From NCBI RefSeq assembly GCF_008369295.1, contig NZ_VOBG01000027.1, positions 1 to 64,000 of the forward strand: a DNA stretch of 64,000 nucleotides, written 5' to 3'. A program made the position numbers and the translations under genes. This DNA is from Pseudomonas sp. ANT_H4 (GTDB lineage: Bacteria; Pseudomonadota; Gammaproteobacteria; Pseudomonadales; Pseudomonadaceae). Of the stretch, positions 1-10,422 are shown piece by piece; the stretch's first letter is position 1; each line of letters begins with the position of its first letter. The notes below the pieces were generated by a model, which was not told the DNA's origin, made no database searches, and saw only the letters and a program-made list of their open reading frames with translations.

Positions 1-2
1 GC

Positions 3-71
3 GAAATTCTAGAAACCGGCAATGATTCGTTCCGCTTCAAACAGCGCAAGAAACAGATGAAAATCGCGTAG
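3..71 (+). CDS. istB: IstB-like ATPase of IS21 family, C-terminal end (partial)
   Basis: Only the last 22 codons are in the window, open from the left edge to a TAG at 69-71. The peptide ends ETGNDSFRFKQRKKQMKIA, which resembles the C-terminus of IS21-family IstB, the AAA+ helper of the IstA transposase. The IS end follows immediately, as expected because istB is the last gene of these elements. The call rests on this short tail and the adjacent terminal repeats. Confidence 0.75.
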   Translation, partial: EILETGNDSFRFKQRKKQMKIA

Positions 72-126
72 CCAACTGGAAAGTTTTGGACGCTGTTACC
101 TGGAAACTATTGGACGCTGATTGACA
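72..126 (+). mobile_element. Right end of IS21-family element
   Basis: After the istB stop there are two 20-bp near-identical direct repeats, 76-95 and 100-119, each starting CTGGAA and ending TTGGACGCTG. The element appears to end in TTGACA at 121-126. Multiple terminal repeats that bind the transposase are typical of IS21 elements. The exact outer base is inferred from where the interrupted kinase frame stops making sense. The rest of the element lies to the left of the window. Confidence 0.7.
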
Positions 127-370
127 GGGAAATCCAGGTACGGCTATCAGCAAAGCGCTCACAAACCTCCAACTCCAAATCTCGGGAGGGATTTCTGACG
201 AGCTTGTTAACGAGGGCCATTGTTTCACCCCTATAGGGATCGCTTTTTTTCTCGCAAAGTCGGATCACCTTTTTGTTGTCTGCCCTCAGTACTTTCGTAA
301 CGGCCTCCAACAGTGTGGTTTTGCCGGTTCCCTTGGGCCCATCTAGAGAAACAAACAGCGGACGATTCAT
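127..370 (-). pseudogene. Thymidylate-kinase-like P-loop kinase, cut by IS insertion
   Basis: The N-terminal part of a nucleotide kinase reads MNRPLFVSLDGPKGTGKTT, with a Walker A loop GPKGTGKT at residues 11-18, as in dTMP kinases and related deoxynucleoside kinases. About 80 native residues remain of the roughly 200 expected. The frame then enters the IS end and picks up a few foreign residues before a stop at 107. The remainder, if kept, would lie beyond the element to the left. It lacks the LID and nucleoside-binding parts, so it should be inactive. The exact substrate is unknown. Confidence 0.6.
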
Positions 371-503
371 TCTTCAAATACCGATTGATGATTGTCAGCT
401 CAGCACATGGGATCGCTGCCGCATTGGATGCAAAGTGAAGGTTGAAATGAGACTGAAATGGGTACGGACAAGCACCTGTCGCTTGCCCGCACCTCGGATC
501 GGG

Positions 504-635
504 TTACACCAGATCAGTACCTTCACGTTTTGCCTTGCGCATGTCTCGGTACAAGCTGACGCACAAGGTGATCATCACGGCCGCCGCAATGACGGGCCAG
601 ATCAATACATACAGGGTTAACGCAAAACCGGACAT
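504..635 (-). CDS. Small membrane protein, putative transporter small subunit
   Basis: A 43-residue protein begins MSGFALTLYVLIWPVIAAAV and continues with more apolar residues, giving one membrane helix (about residues 4-28), then a basic tail with RDMRKAKREG. Its ATG lies inside the 3' end of the symporter gene, a 19-bp overlap, so the two are probably translationally coupled. Small single-helix proteins paired with SSS symporters occur in pseudomonads and are annotated as putative transporter small subunits. The role is inferred from size, topology and overlap. Confidence 0.7.
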   Translation of the reverse strand: MSGFALTLYVLIWPVIAAAVMITLCVSLYRDMRKAKREGTDLV

Positions 636-2287
636 GGGGAAACTCCTTTGTCTTCAGTGGCGCCATTGGCGCCGTAGTGGAAGGCCACGACACGTTCGTT
701 GATGCAATCAAAGTCGAAATCTTCGTTGGACATCAAGCTCACCACTACACAAACCACAGTGCTGACGCCGTAGGCAGTGAGTGAGCTGAGCAATACCGTG
801 TAATCACGCAAAAAGCCGAACGCAAACGGCGCCAGAATCAAAAAAGCGAGCCCGCCAAACGTAAACCCGACCTTGCGGCCGAAGAAGCCGAAGGCCATCA
901 AGCCAATCACCACCCCACCACCGATTGATGCAAACAACTCGAAGAACAGTGCCACTGCACCTTGCAACTCAAGCAGTTCGAAGCGCGCGACGATAAACAT
1001 CAGAAAACCTGTGACGGCCGCACTGGTAAAGGCGGCATTGGTGATTCGCCCCCAGTACAGACTGGCTATTACCGGAAATACGATAGCGCCCCATAACGCG
1101 CCCACGAAGATAAGCATGGTCAGGATGTCCAGCTTGAGGCTGGCGAATACCACGGCGAGCATCGTCGCAACGACCATGGTCAAGCGCCCGACGAACAACA
1201 TGATTTTGGGGTTTGGCTTACCTTTGGCCAGGTTCTTGCCATATACATCAGTCATCACCAGCGCGGACAGCGCCGATAAATCCGAATCGGCGGTCGACGA
1301 CAGCGAACCGATTACCATGATGAAAAATAGCCCGATTGCAAACGGCGGCAAGTACGTCGAGGCCATTTGCGGGATCAGGTTATTCAAGTCGCCATCCACC
1401 GGTTGCACACCGGCCAGCAAGGCCAGGAAACCCAGCATGCCCAGGCCAATCACAATCGATGCATAACCAATGGTGGCCGTGATAAAGGTCGACTTCATCA
1501 AGTCTTCACGCACCGCAAACAATCGCTGGGCAATCGTTTGGTTACCAATGGCGTAAGCCAATACCGCAACAAAATACGGTGCGCCCTGCTCCAGAATGGC
1601 GGTTCTCGAATAGAAGCTGGCTTGCTCCGCGGAAATGTTCGGCATGCCTTGGGCGAAGAGTTCCGGACCGCCAAGCTGGAAGAAAATAATGGGGATAATC
1701 ACCACGGCGGCGAAGATCATAGCGATCAGCTGGCCAAAGTCCGTCAGCACTGAAGAGCGAAAGCCTGACCAGAGGGTGTAACTCAAAATCCCGAAACCGG
1801 CGATCAACACCCCCTGAATAAAGCTCAGCGGGGACAACACGGCAACCAGCGCACCAGCAGCGGTAAAGTTGACCATCAAGCTAATCATGCTGCCGACGAT
1901 ATTCGAGCCCGCCAAAATCATCTGGCTGGAACGCCCGTGGCGGGCGTGCATGATCTCTGCCAGGGTGTGGGCCTTGGGCGCCAGTGCGCGAAAACGCCGG
2001 CCAAAGGGGTAGATAAACAAAATCATCAACGCGCCCCAGAAGCCGTAATGCAGCGCGCCAGAGATGCCGAACTTGTAGCCGGCGGTGGCAGCCGCGTAGA
2101 ACGAAGCGGCCCAGATCCAGGTAGCGGTCATGCTGGCAGCCGCCATGCCAAAACCAATTGAGTTATTGGAAACCATATAGCCATCGACGTTTTCATCCTT
2201 GCGACCCACGCGCAACGACACTAAAAAGGTCAAGCCATAGAAGCAGAACAGAAGCAGCAAGACGGTGGGGGTGGAAAGTTGGAACAT
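617..2287 (-). CDS. Sodium:solute symporter (SSS family)
   Basis: This 556-residue protein has about 13 predicted membrane segments and the LeuT-fold organisation of the solute:sodium symporter family. The stretch SLSSTADSDLSALSALV, with small and hydroxyl residues near the sodium site, is typical of the family. I chose the ATG at 2287 (MFQLSTPTVLLLLFC) because an AAGGAG-type ribosome site precedes it; upstream in-frame codons give a non-hydrophobic, atypical N-terminus. The substrate cannot be read from sequence; urea, proline, acetate or other organic solutes are all possible. The next gene overlaps its end and encodes a small membrane partner. Confidence 0.85.
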   Translation of the reverse strand: MFQLSTPTVLLLLFCFYGLTFLVSLRVGRKDENVDGYMVSNNSIGFGMAAASMTATWIWAASFYAAATAGYKFGISGALHYGFWGALMILFIYPFGRRFRALAPKAHTLAEIMHARHGRSSQMILAGSNIVGSMISLMVNFTAAGALVAVLSPLSFIQGVLIAGFGILSYTLWSGFRSSVLTDFGQLIAMIFAAVVIIPIIFFQLGGPELFAQGMPNISAEQASFYSRTAILEQGAPYFVAVLAYAIGNQTIAQRLFAVREDLMKSTFITATIGYASIVIGLGMLGFLALLAGVQPVDGDLNNLIPQMASTYLPPFAIGLFFIMVIGSLSSTADSDLSALSALVMTDVYGKNLAKGKPNPKIMLFVGRLTMVVATMLAVVFASLKLDILTMLIFVGALWGAIVFPVIASLYWGRITNAAFTSAAVTGFLMFIVARFELLELQGAVALFFELFASIGGGVVIGLMAFGFFGRKVGFTFGGLAFLILAPFAFGFLRDYTVLLSSLTAYGVSTVVCVVVSLMSNEDFDFDCINERVVAFHYGANGATEDKGVSPCPVLR

Positions 2288-2736
2288 TCCTTTCTCCTTT
2301 ATGCGCGCCACAGTCATCACAGACGTAATGAAAGACCGAAATCGGCAGGCGCAAAACAACCCGGGGTTCCTGACAGGCAGGTGGCATCGGACAGCGGTCC
2401 GCTGGGTTGTCATCGTGAAGGCTGGCAAGAGACGGAACGCAAAGGGCGTCCCAGGTCTAAGGCAAAGCGTGCGCTAGCACGTTGAGCCGGTACTTGCAGC
2501 AATGGCCGGCGGCAATGGCCGGAAGATAAGTCCTGCATCAGAGCCGCAGGGCCCTGACACGAACAGACGCGCATTATATAGACTTTGAGCGAGCGTTGCT
2601 GAAGGGCACATCCGACGCCCTACCCAGCGGTATGAACAGCTGCCCGTTATCCTGAAAACAGGGATCACAGGCAATGATCAATTCTTAGCAAGCTTGTAAG
2701 ATAAATCCCTTTCATTGACGATCAAAAGGACGTGGC
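2288..2736. other. 449-bp intergenic region between divergent genes
   Basis: This stretch separates the minus-strand symporter from the plus-strand TerD-vWA gene and should carry both promoters. I see no convincing gene. It holds a small hairpin, CGTGC-GCTA-GCACG at 2468-2481, and an 11-bp tandem-like repeat GCAATGGCCGG at 2499-2509 and 2512-2522. No transcription factor site is recognisable. Confidence 0.5.
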
Positions 2737-4005
2737 ATGCAGATTACCCAAGGGCAACGATTGCCCCTGTCGAGCATCATCCAAGGTGACCAACTGACGC
2801 TGTCCGTCGCGATCAAGTCCCCCAATGTCATCGACTTCGTATGCTTCGGCCTTGATGTCAGCGGCAAATTGTCTGATGACCGTTACATGATCTTTTTTAA
2901 TCAGCCTGCTACGCCCTGTAATAGCGTGACCCTGCTGAGCGGTGGCGATTTCAAATTGAACCTTGGGACGCTGCCCGCAACCATTGACCGTTTGGTTTTC
3001 ACGGCATCAATCGATGGCAATGGCGCGATGAAGGACATCACGGCCAGCTTCTTCGCAATTCACCAGTTTGATGGTCATCAGCGCGCTACGTGCAACTTCT
3101 CGGGTGGAGACTTCGCTGGGGAAAAGGCAATCATGGTTGCCGACATCTATCGAAAGGACGGTGTGTGGCGGCTCCAGTCCAACTTGCAAGGCTTCAATGA
3201 CGGTCTGGATGCCCTGGTTCGCCACTTTGGTGGCGAGGTGGCTGAGCAAACTACTGCGCCAGCACCGGTATCAGAAGCCCCGCCACCCTCACCCTCCAAG
3301 ATTTCTTTTGAGAAAAAAATTGCTGCAGGTGCGCCCCTCTTGGTGAGCCTGGCCAAGAAAGCGCAGATCAGTCTGGAAAAGGTCAAACTCACTGAGCTGA
3401 AAGCGCGCGTGGCACTGGTGCTCGATGCCAGTGGCTCGATGAACGGCCAATACTCCCGCGGAAAAGTTCAAGAAGTCATCAATCGACTACTGCCTCTGGC
3501 GGTTGCATTCGACGACGATGGCGCGCTCGACTGCTGGGCGTTCGGGGCCAAGCCCTGCAAGTTGTCTGAAGTGAGCATGGCCAACTACTCGGACTACGTG
3601 AACAGCGAGGATGGCGGCTGGAAAAAATGGGGTGTCGGCCAGCGGATCAATGACGAACCCAAGGTTATTCGCCAGGTGATCGACTTCTACGCCAAATCTA
3701 GCGACAAGACTCCCGTCTACGTCCTATTCATCAGCGATGGTGGGATCCATGAAGACCGAGCCATAACGAAGTTGATTACTGAGGCAGCCGCACTTCCCTG
3801 CTTCTGGCAGTTCGTGGGTGTCGGAGGGCGGAACTACGGGATCCTTGAGCGGTTAGACGATATGTCCGGAAGGGCCATTGATAACTGTGGTTTCTTCGCA
3901 CTGGATGACCTGAACGATATCTCTGAAGAGGAACTCTACGACAAGCTGATGGAAGAGTTCCCATCCTGGATCAAGGAAGCGACTGAGAAGGGCATTATCG
4001 CGTAG
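2737..4005 (+). CDS. TerD domain - von Willebrand A domain fusion protein
   Basis: This 422-residue protein has an N-terminal TerD-like calcium-binding domain (about 1-165, starting MQITQGQRLPLSSI, with GDFKLNLGTLP and GDFAGEKAIMVADIYRKDG), a Pro/Ser-rich linker (about 172-190), and a C-terminal vWA domain (about 222-410). The MIDAS motif is DASGS at 230-234, followed by a conserved SDGG later in the domain. This layout resembles TerF-type proteins of tellurite and stress resistance systems. The start has an AAGGA site. No other ter genes flank it, so it is an orphan. Function is probably stress-related, but the ligand is unknown. It is cytosolic, with no signal peptide. Confidence 0.8.
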   Translation: MQITQGQRLPLSSIIQGDQLTLSVAIKSPNVIDFVCFGLDVSGKLSDDRYMIFFNQPATPCNSVTLLSGGDFKLNLGTLPATIDRLVFTASIDGNGAMKDITASFFAIHQFDGHQRATCNFSGGDFAGEKAIMVADIYRKDGVWRLQSNLQGFNDGLDALVRHFGGEVAEQTTAPAPVSEAPPPSPSKISFEKKIAAGAPLLVSLAKKAQISLEKVKLTELKARVALVLDASGSMNGQYSRGKVQEVINRLLPLAVAFDDDGALDCWAFGAKPCKLSEVSMANYSDYVNSEDGGWKKWGVGQRINDEPKVIRQVIDFYAKSSDKTPVYVLFISDGGIHEDRAITKLITEAAALPCFWQFVGVGGRNYGILERLDDMSGRAIDNCGFFALDDLNDISEEELYDKLMEEFPSWIKEATEKGIIA

Positions 4006-4092
4006 ATGCGTTGAAGATCCCGTGGCGCGTGCAAGCTCGCCACTGCCGCCTTTTGTCGCCCTGCCCCTCTACCCGCTCCCATTCTGGTGCAA

Positions 4093-4117
4093 GTAGTTTC
4101 CCAGCCTGGGAAACTAC
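4093..4117. repeat. Perfect 12-1-12 palindrome
   Basis: The arms GTAGTTTCCCAG (4093-4104) and CTGGGAAACTAC (4106-4117) are exact reverse complements around a single C. There is no T-tract on either side, so a terminator is unlikely. It looks like a dyad for a dimeric DNA-binding protein or an extragenic palindrome. It lies between the TerD-vWA gene and the tatC remnant. Confidence 0.7.
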
Positions 4118-4235
4118 ATCCATGACCAGGGAAAGAACGGGGTCGAATGCCTTGCATGGTTTTTGTCGCTTGACGATTATCCAAACCGCTGAGACGAGTT
4201 TTAAGCTCAATACCAGTCTAGTCATAACGATAAAA

Positions 4236-5058
4236 ATGGAGATTCCATAGCTCGTTTCACACTGTCCTCTCGTGTCCTGCTGGCTGCTCTGATCACTGCC
4301 TGCCTGGCCCAATCCGAGTTCTACAGCCAACCACTGCGTCAACTCGAACAGTGCCTGCGTGAGGGCATCCAACTTGAGCCCACTGTGGCGGCGCACATCG
4401 ACACCCCTGCACTTGCAGCCCCTGGGCACTCCACACCTTCGTCTCCGATCCGCTGCGCGACTATCTCCCCGAAGGCGCGACAATGATCGCTACCGGCGTG
4501 ACCTCCCCATTCCTCGCACCGCTCAAACTGACCTTGATGATTGCCTTGTTTATCAGCATGCCAGCGCTGCTGCATCAGGTCTGGGGCATGATCGCGCCGG
4601 TGGTTTATCGCCAGCAACGGCGGATCGGCGCATGGCTGCTGAGCGCCAGTATCATGTTGTTTTATGGCGGCATGGCCTTCGCGTTTTTCCTGGTCTTCCC
4701 GATGATGTTCAGCTTCTTCACCAGCGTCACGCCCGACGGCGTCGCAATGATGACCGACATCGGCCTGTACCTGGACTTCATCCTTGCGCTGCTATTGGCG
4801 TTCGGCCTGGCGTTCCAGATCCCGATCGCCACTTTCCTTTTGGTCTGGGCCAAGGTGACAGACGTGCAGACCCTGAGAAAGAGCCGTCCGTACGTGATCG
4901 TCGGCTGCTTTGTCGTCGGCATGCTACTGACTCCTCCTGACGTGTTCTCGCAGACCATGCTGGCGGTGCCAATGTGGGTGCTGTTCGAACTGGGATTGCT
5001 GGCCAGCGGTTCAGTTGCTGGACGTCAGGGGCGCTCGCTGGCGCAAAGTGCTGGATAA
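4236..5058 (+). pseudogene. tatC: Decayed paralogue of Tat translocase TatC
   Basis: From about 4450 to 5058 the frame is clearly TatC: DPLRDYLPEGATMIAT, FYGGMAFAFFLVFP, VVGMLLTPPDVFSQT and the helices around them. The N-terminal part is broken. An ATG at 4236 is followed four codons later by TAG in the phase that reads LVSH, the expected TatC start region. Sequence resembling the first helix (LSSRVLLAALITA) continues in a second phase, and the core is in a third. The surviving frame from 4483 would lack the first membrane helix. No tatA or tatB is adjacent. I infer a non-functional duplicate; a truncated product from 4483 cannot be excluded. Confidence 0.65.
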
Positions 5059-5106
5059 GCGGCACTTCATTGGAGGTGCAAGACCTGCAGGGTGCAACCG
5101 CACACC

Positions 5107-5991
5107 TTATCGACCAAATGCCTCTACACAAAAATCCAGGAAACTGCGCAGCTTTGGTGTGATGCGCCGATCAGGGGCGTACAACATGTTGATCGGTGGT
5201 GATGGTGTTCGATAGTCGGTGAGCACTCGTATGAGCGTGCCTTGAGTCAATGCCTCCTCGACCAGTTCCGAGGGCTGAAGTATCAATCCAAATCCCGCCA
5301 GCGCAGCACGCAGTAACGGTTCACTTTGATTGACCATGAGTCGGCTGGTAATAGGCACATCGACACGCCCCTCAGGCCCGTCGAAACTCCATTCGTTACG
5401 CCCATCTGAGTACGCAAAGCCCAAGCACTCATGTTGCTGTAAATCCCACGGGGAGGAAATGGGGCCACGAGCAGCCAGGTACTGAGGTGATGCACAAAGT
5501 ATCAATTCGTACGGCCCCAGGTAGCGCGCCTTGAGTCCGCTGTCGCCCAGTTCGCCGATGCGAAACACTACGTCGTAACCTTCATCAACCAGATCAGCCA
5601 GTCGGTTGGAAAGCGTGAGGTTTACCGATACGCCAGGGTACTTGGCCATGTACTCCAGCAAGCGTGGCGCCAGCGTTCGCTCTCCAAAAGCAACTGAAGC
5701 ATTTATGCGCAACCTGCCACTTGGGACCGCGCGAGTCTCAGCTGCCAGACCTTCAGCCTCTTCAACTTCGGCCAAAATGACCTTGGCACGTTCGTAAAAT
5801 TGCTGGCCAAAGTCAGTCAGGCTTTGTTTGCGAGTCGTGCGGGTCAGCAGCCGTACACCCAGGTGCTGCTCAAGAGCCTTGACCTGCTTGCCCACTAACT
5901 GAGGGGACAGATTCAGGTCATCCGCCGCAGCACTGAACGAGCCCAGTTCCACAGCTTTGACGAACGTTGCCATCGTGGTGAAGCGATCCAT
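5107..5991 (-). CDS. LysR family transcriptional regulator
   Basis: The 294-residue protein has an N-terminal winged helix-turn-helix (about 1-60; FVKAVELGSFSAAADDLNLSPQLVGKQVKALEQHLG) and a periplasmic-binding-protein-like effector domain (about 90-292). Length and layout are standard for LysR regulators. It is divergent from an NTF2-like gene and an oxidoreductase, which are the likely targets. The shared 138-bp intergenic region contains a 10-bp inverted repeat (6060-6102). The effector is unknown. Confidence 0.9.
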   Translation of the reverse strand: MDRFTTMATFVKAVELGSFSAAADDLNLSPQLVGKQVKALEQHLGVRLLTRTTRKQSLTDFGQQFYERAKVILAEVEEAEGLAAETRAVPSGRLRINASVAFGERTLAPRLLEYMAKYPGVSVNLTLSNRLADLVDEGYDVVFRIGELGDSGLKARYLGPYELILCASPQYLAARGPISSPWDLQQHECLGFAYSDGRNEWSFDGPEGRVDVPITSRLMVNQSEPLLRAALAGFGLILQPSELVEEALTQGTLIRVLTDYRTPSPPINMLYAPDRRITPKLRSFLDFCVEAFGR

Positions 5992-6059
5992 TGGAAACTT
6001 TCTGTTTGGAGTGTGGAGCCATCCTAACCATTTATTTCGACGGCCCCAATCCCTAATTT

Positions 6060-6102
6060 AGAGCGCTTGCATATCCTCGCCTGTCACCAAGACAAGCGCT
6101 CT
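6060..6102. promoter_or_regulatory. Inverted repeat, possible regulator binding site
   Basis: AGAGCGCTTG at 6060-6069 and its exact reverse complement CAAGCGCTCT at 6093-6102 are separated by 23 bp. The structure sits between the divergent LysR gene and the NTF2-like gene, about 27 bp before the start codon of the latter. The position suits an operator. The size and spacing are larger than a simple T-N11-A LysR half-site pair, so assignment to this regulator is only a guess. Confidence 0.4.
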
Positions 6103-6129
6103 CAGCTCATCAACACTTAGGGCAAAATC

Positions 6130-6510
6130 ATGGCCGCGCTTAAACCTGAAGACTGCGATCTGCTCATCTTCCAAGCTATCAGAGACAAGGATCTCGAAGC
6201 TGCTGTTGCTCTCTATGAAGACAACGCAACCTTCATCATCGACTCCGGCGAAGCCGTGGTAGGCCAGGCTGCGATTCGTGAAACCTTGCGAGGTTGGATG
6301 GACCTGGAAGAGCCCACGTTCACCTCTGAGCTCACGACCTTTCTCAATGCTGAACAGGATCTTGCTCTGTTGCGTGGTAGCTGGTCAGCGATTGCCAGGG
6401 ACCCCCAAGGCAACCCGTTGAAGGTTGAGGGCAAGAACGTAGAGGTCGTTCGCCGGCAGCCAGATGGCACCTGGAAATTCGTGATTGATAACCCGCGTGG
6501 CGCTGACTGA
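6130..6510 (+). CDS. NTF2-like / SnoaL-type protein (DUF4440-like)
   Basis: A 126-residue cytosolic protein with the alpha+beta cone fold pattern of the NTF2 superfamily: DLEAAVALYEDNATFIIDSGEAVVGQAAIRETL near the start, and a final strand EVVRRQPDGTWKFVIDNPRG. Such proteins act as small isomerases, hydrolases or ligand-binding subunits; no specific reaction can be assigned. The start ATG follows an AGGGCAAA-type site. The oxidoreductase gene begins 87 bp downstream on the same strand, so the two are probably co-transcribed and controlled by the divergent LysR regulator. Confidence 0.75.
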   Translation: MAALKPEDCDLLIFQAIRDKDLEAAVALYEDNATFIIDSGEAVVGQAAIRETLRGWMDLEEPTFTSELTTFLNAEQDLALLRGSWSAIARDPQGNPLKVEGKNVEVVRRQPDGTWKFVIDNPRGAD

Positions 6511-6597
6511 GTCTAAATTGTTGAAGGCCTGGACTTGTAAAACCGTCAGCCAAATGCGTGGGCATTCGGCTTTGAACCTTTCATTGGGAGAAACCAC

Positions 6598-7587
6598 ATG
6601 GCTCGTACTGTCCGTATTCACACTTATGGCGACGCCAGCGTCCTGACGCTGGAGGAAGTACCCGTACCGGCACCTGCAGCCGACGAAGTTCAGATTGATG
6701 TCAAAGCTATTGGCTTAAATCGCGCAGAAGTGATGTTCCGCAATCATGCCTACCTTCAAGAGGCCAATTTTCCAAGTCGCTTGGGTTACGAAGCCTCTGG
6801 CATCGTGCGAGCCGTGGGCAGTGATGTTAAAAACTTCAAGGCCGGCGACGTAGTCAGCCTGATTCCCCCGCTCGATATTGCACGCTGGGGTACCTATGCA
6901 GAAGTGGCAAACATTCCAGCAAGGCTCACCGTCAAGCACCCGCCATCGCTGTCCTTCGAGCAGGCTGCTGCAGTCTGGATGCAATACGTAACGGCTTATG
7001 GCGCATTGATAGAACAGGCGAAGCTCACCAAGGGCGATTTCATTATCGTGACTGCCGCTTCAAGTAGCGTCGGCTTGGCAGCCATCCAACTCGCGCGCAA
7101 GGTGGGTGCTACCAGCATTGCAGTGACACGTACCAGCGCCAAGCGCCAAGCCTTGATCGAGGCCGGTGCGGATCATGTGATTGCCAGCGAGGAACAGGAC
7201 TTGGCTGACGAAGTGCTGAAACTCACCGAAGGTCTTGGTGCTCGTGTGGTGTTTGATCCCATTGGAGGCCCCTCTTTCGAAGCGCTTACACAAAGTATGG
7301 CTCGTGGCGGAATTTTGCTTGAGTACGGTGCGCTCAGCGCTGAGCCGACACCCTTCCCGTTGTTCACCGTGCTGGGCAAAAGCCTCACCCTCAAGGGGTT
7401 TCTCTATACCGAAGTTGTTACTGATGACGCGGTATTGGAACGCGCCAAAGCCTTCATCCTTGAAGGGCTGAGTTCAGGAGAACTGTCGCCTTTGATCGCC
7501 AGGACGTTTCCTCTCGATCAAATTCAAGCAGCCCACCGTTTTCTAGAATCGAACGGACAGATCGGAAAGGTTGTGGTGACTGTCTGA
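6598..7587 (+). CDS. Zinc-free MDR oxidoreductase (quinone oxidoreductase-like)
   Basis: A 329-residue medium-chain dehydrogenase/reductase. It has the GroES-like N-terminal half and a Rossmann domain with VTAASSSVGLAAIQLARKVGA (about 151-171), the NADPH-binding loop of the quinone oxidoreductase branch. The catalytic zinc Cys and the GHE motif of alcohol dehydrogenases are absent (GYEASG is present instead), so a zinc-independent NADPH:quinone or enone reductase is most likely. A GGGAG ribosome site precedes the ATG. It is downstream of the NTF2-like gene and likely part of the same LysR-controlled unit. The substrate is unknown. Confidence 0.85.
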   Translation: MARTVRIHTYGDASVLTLEEVPVPAPAADEVQIDVKAIGLNRAEVMFRNHAYLQEANFPSRLGYEASGIVRAVGSDVKNFKAGDVVSLIPPLDIARWGTYAEVANIPARLTVKHPPSLSFEQAAAVWMQYVTAYGALIEQAKLTKGDFIIVTAASSSVGLAAIQLARKVGATSIAVTRTSAKRQALIEAGADHVIASEEQDLADEVLKLTEGLGARVVFDPIGGPSFEALTQSMARGGILLEYGALSAEPTPFPLFTVLGKSLTLKGFLYTEVVTDDAVLERAKAFILEGLSSGELSPLIARTFPLDQIQAAHRFLESNGQIGKVVVTV

Positions 7588-7614
7588 CTCAGAACCTGGC
7601 TCAGGGTCTGAGTC
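7586..7614. terminator. Stem-loop between convergent genes
   Basis: GACTCAGA and TCTGAGTC (8 bp) enclose CCTG and CAGG with one mismatch and a 3-nt loop, giving a stem of about 13 pairs just at the end of the oxidoreductase gene. The oxidoreductase and the copper ATPase converge here. There is no clear T-tract, so intrinsic termination is plausible but not certain. Confidence 0.5.
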
Positions 7615-7665
7615 GAGCAACGCGGGCCGGTCGCAGGGAGCCTTGTGGAAACGGCCCCGAGGGCG

Positions 7666-10203
<2,538 letters not shown>

Positions 10204-10235
10204 TGAACTACCCCTTGAATGTTGCTGTTGAAGAA

Positions 10236-10266
10236 AGCCTAAAGCTTCCCGAGGTGGGAAGGTCAA
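10236..10266 (-). promoter_or_regulatory. CueR/MerR-type promoter of copA
   Basis: On the minus strand a -35 element TTGACC (10266-10261) and a -10-like TAGGCT (10241-10236) are separated by 19 bp. The spacer carries a dyad CTTCCC-N5-GGGAAG. The overlong 19-bp spacer with a dyad over it is the hallmark of MerR-family metal-activated promoters, and the dyad resembles CueR sites before copA in other Gram-negative bacteria. The position, just upstream of the copA start, is right. Confidence 0.75.
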
Positions 10267-10422
10267 GCCCTTTGGGTAATGTGGAGGGTGTAATTTGTTT
10301 CGTGGGCCCAGGTCCGCAACCTTTGGCTCCACCCCAGGGTCGCGGGCCCTTCGCCCAGCCTTGCCGTCAGTCCTGCGCTCGGTTGATACTCTGCCCCCTC
10401 GCTTTCTCCCACAGAGATCCCA

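Noticed and set aside
617..2428. Longer version of the symporter starting at 2428
   Set aside because: The first 47 residues are not membrane-like, and an excellent ribosome site precedes the internal ATG at 2287.
2474..2674. 66-codon frame in the gap between the symporter and the TerD-vWA gene
   Set aside because: It has no ribosome site, no conserved feature, and mixed composition.
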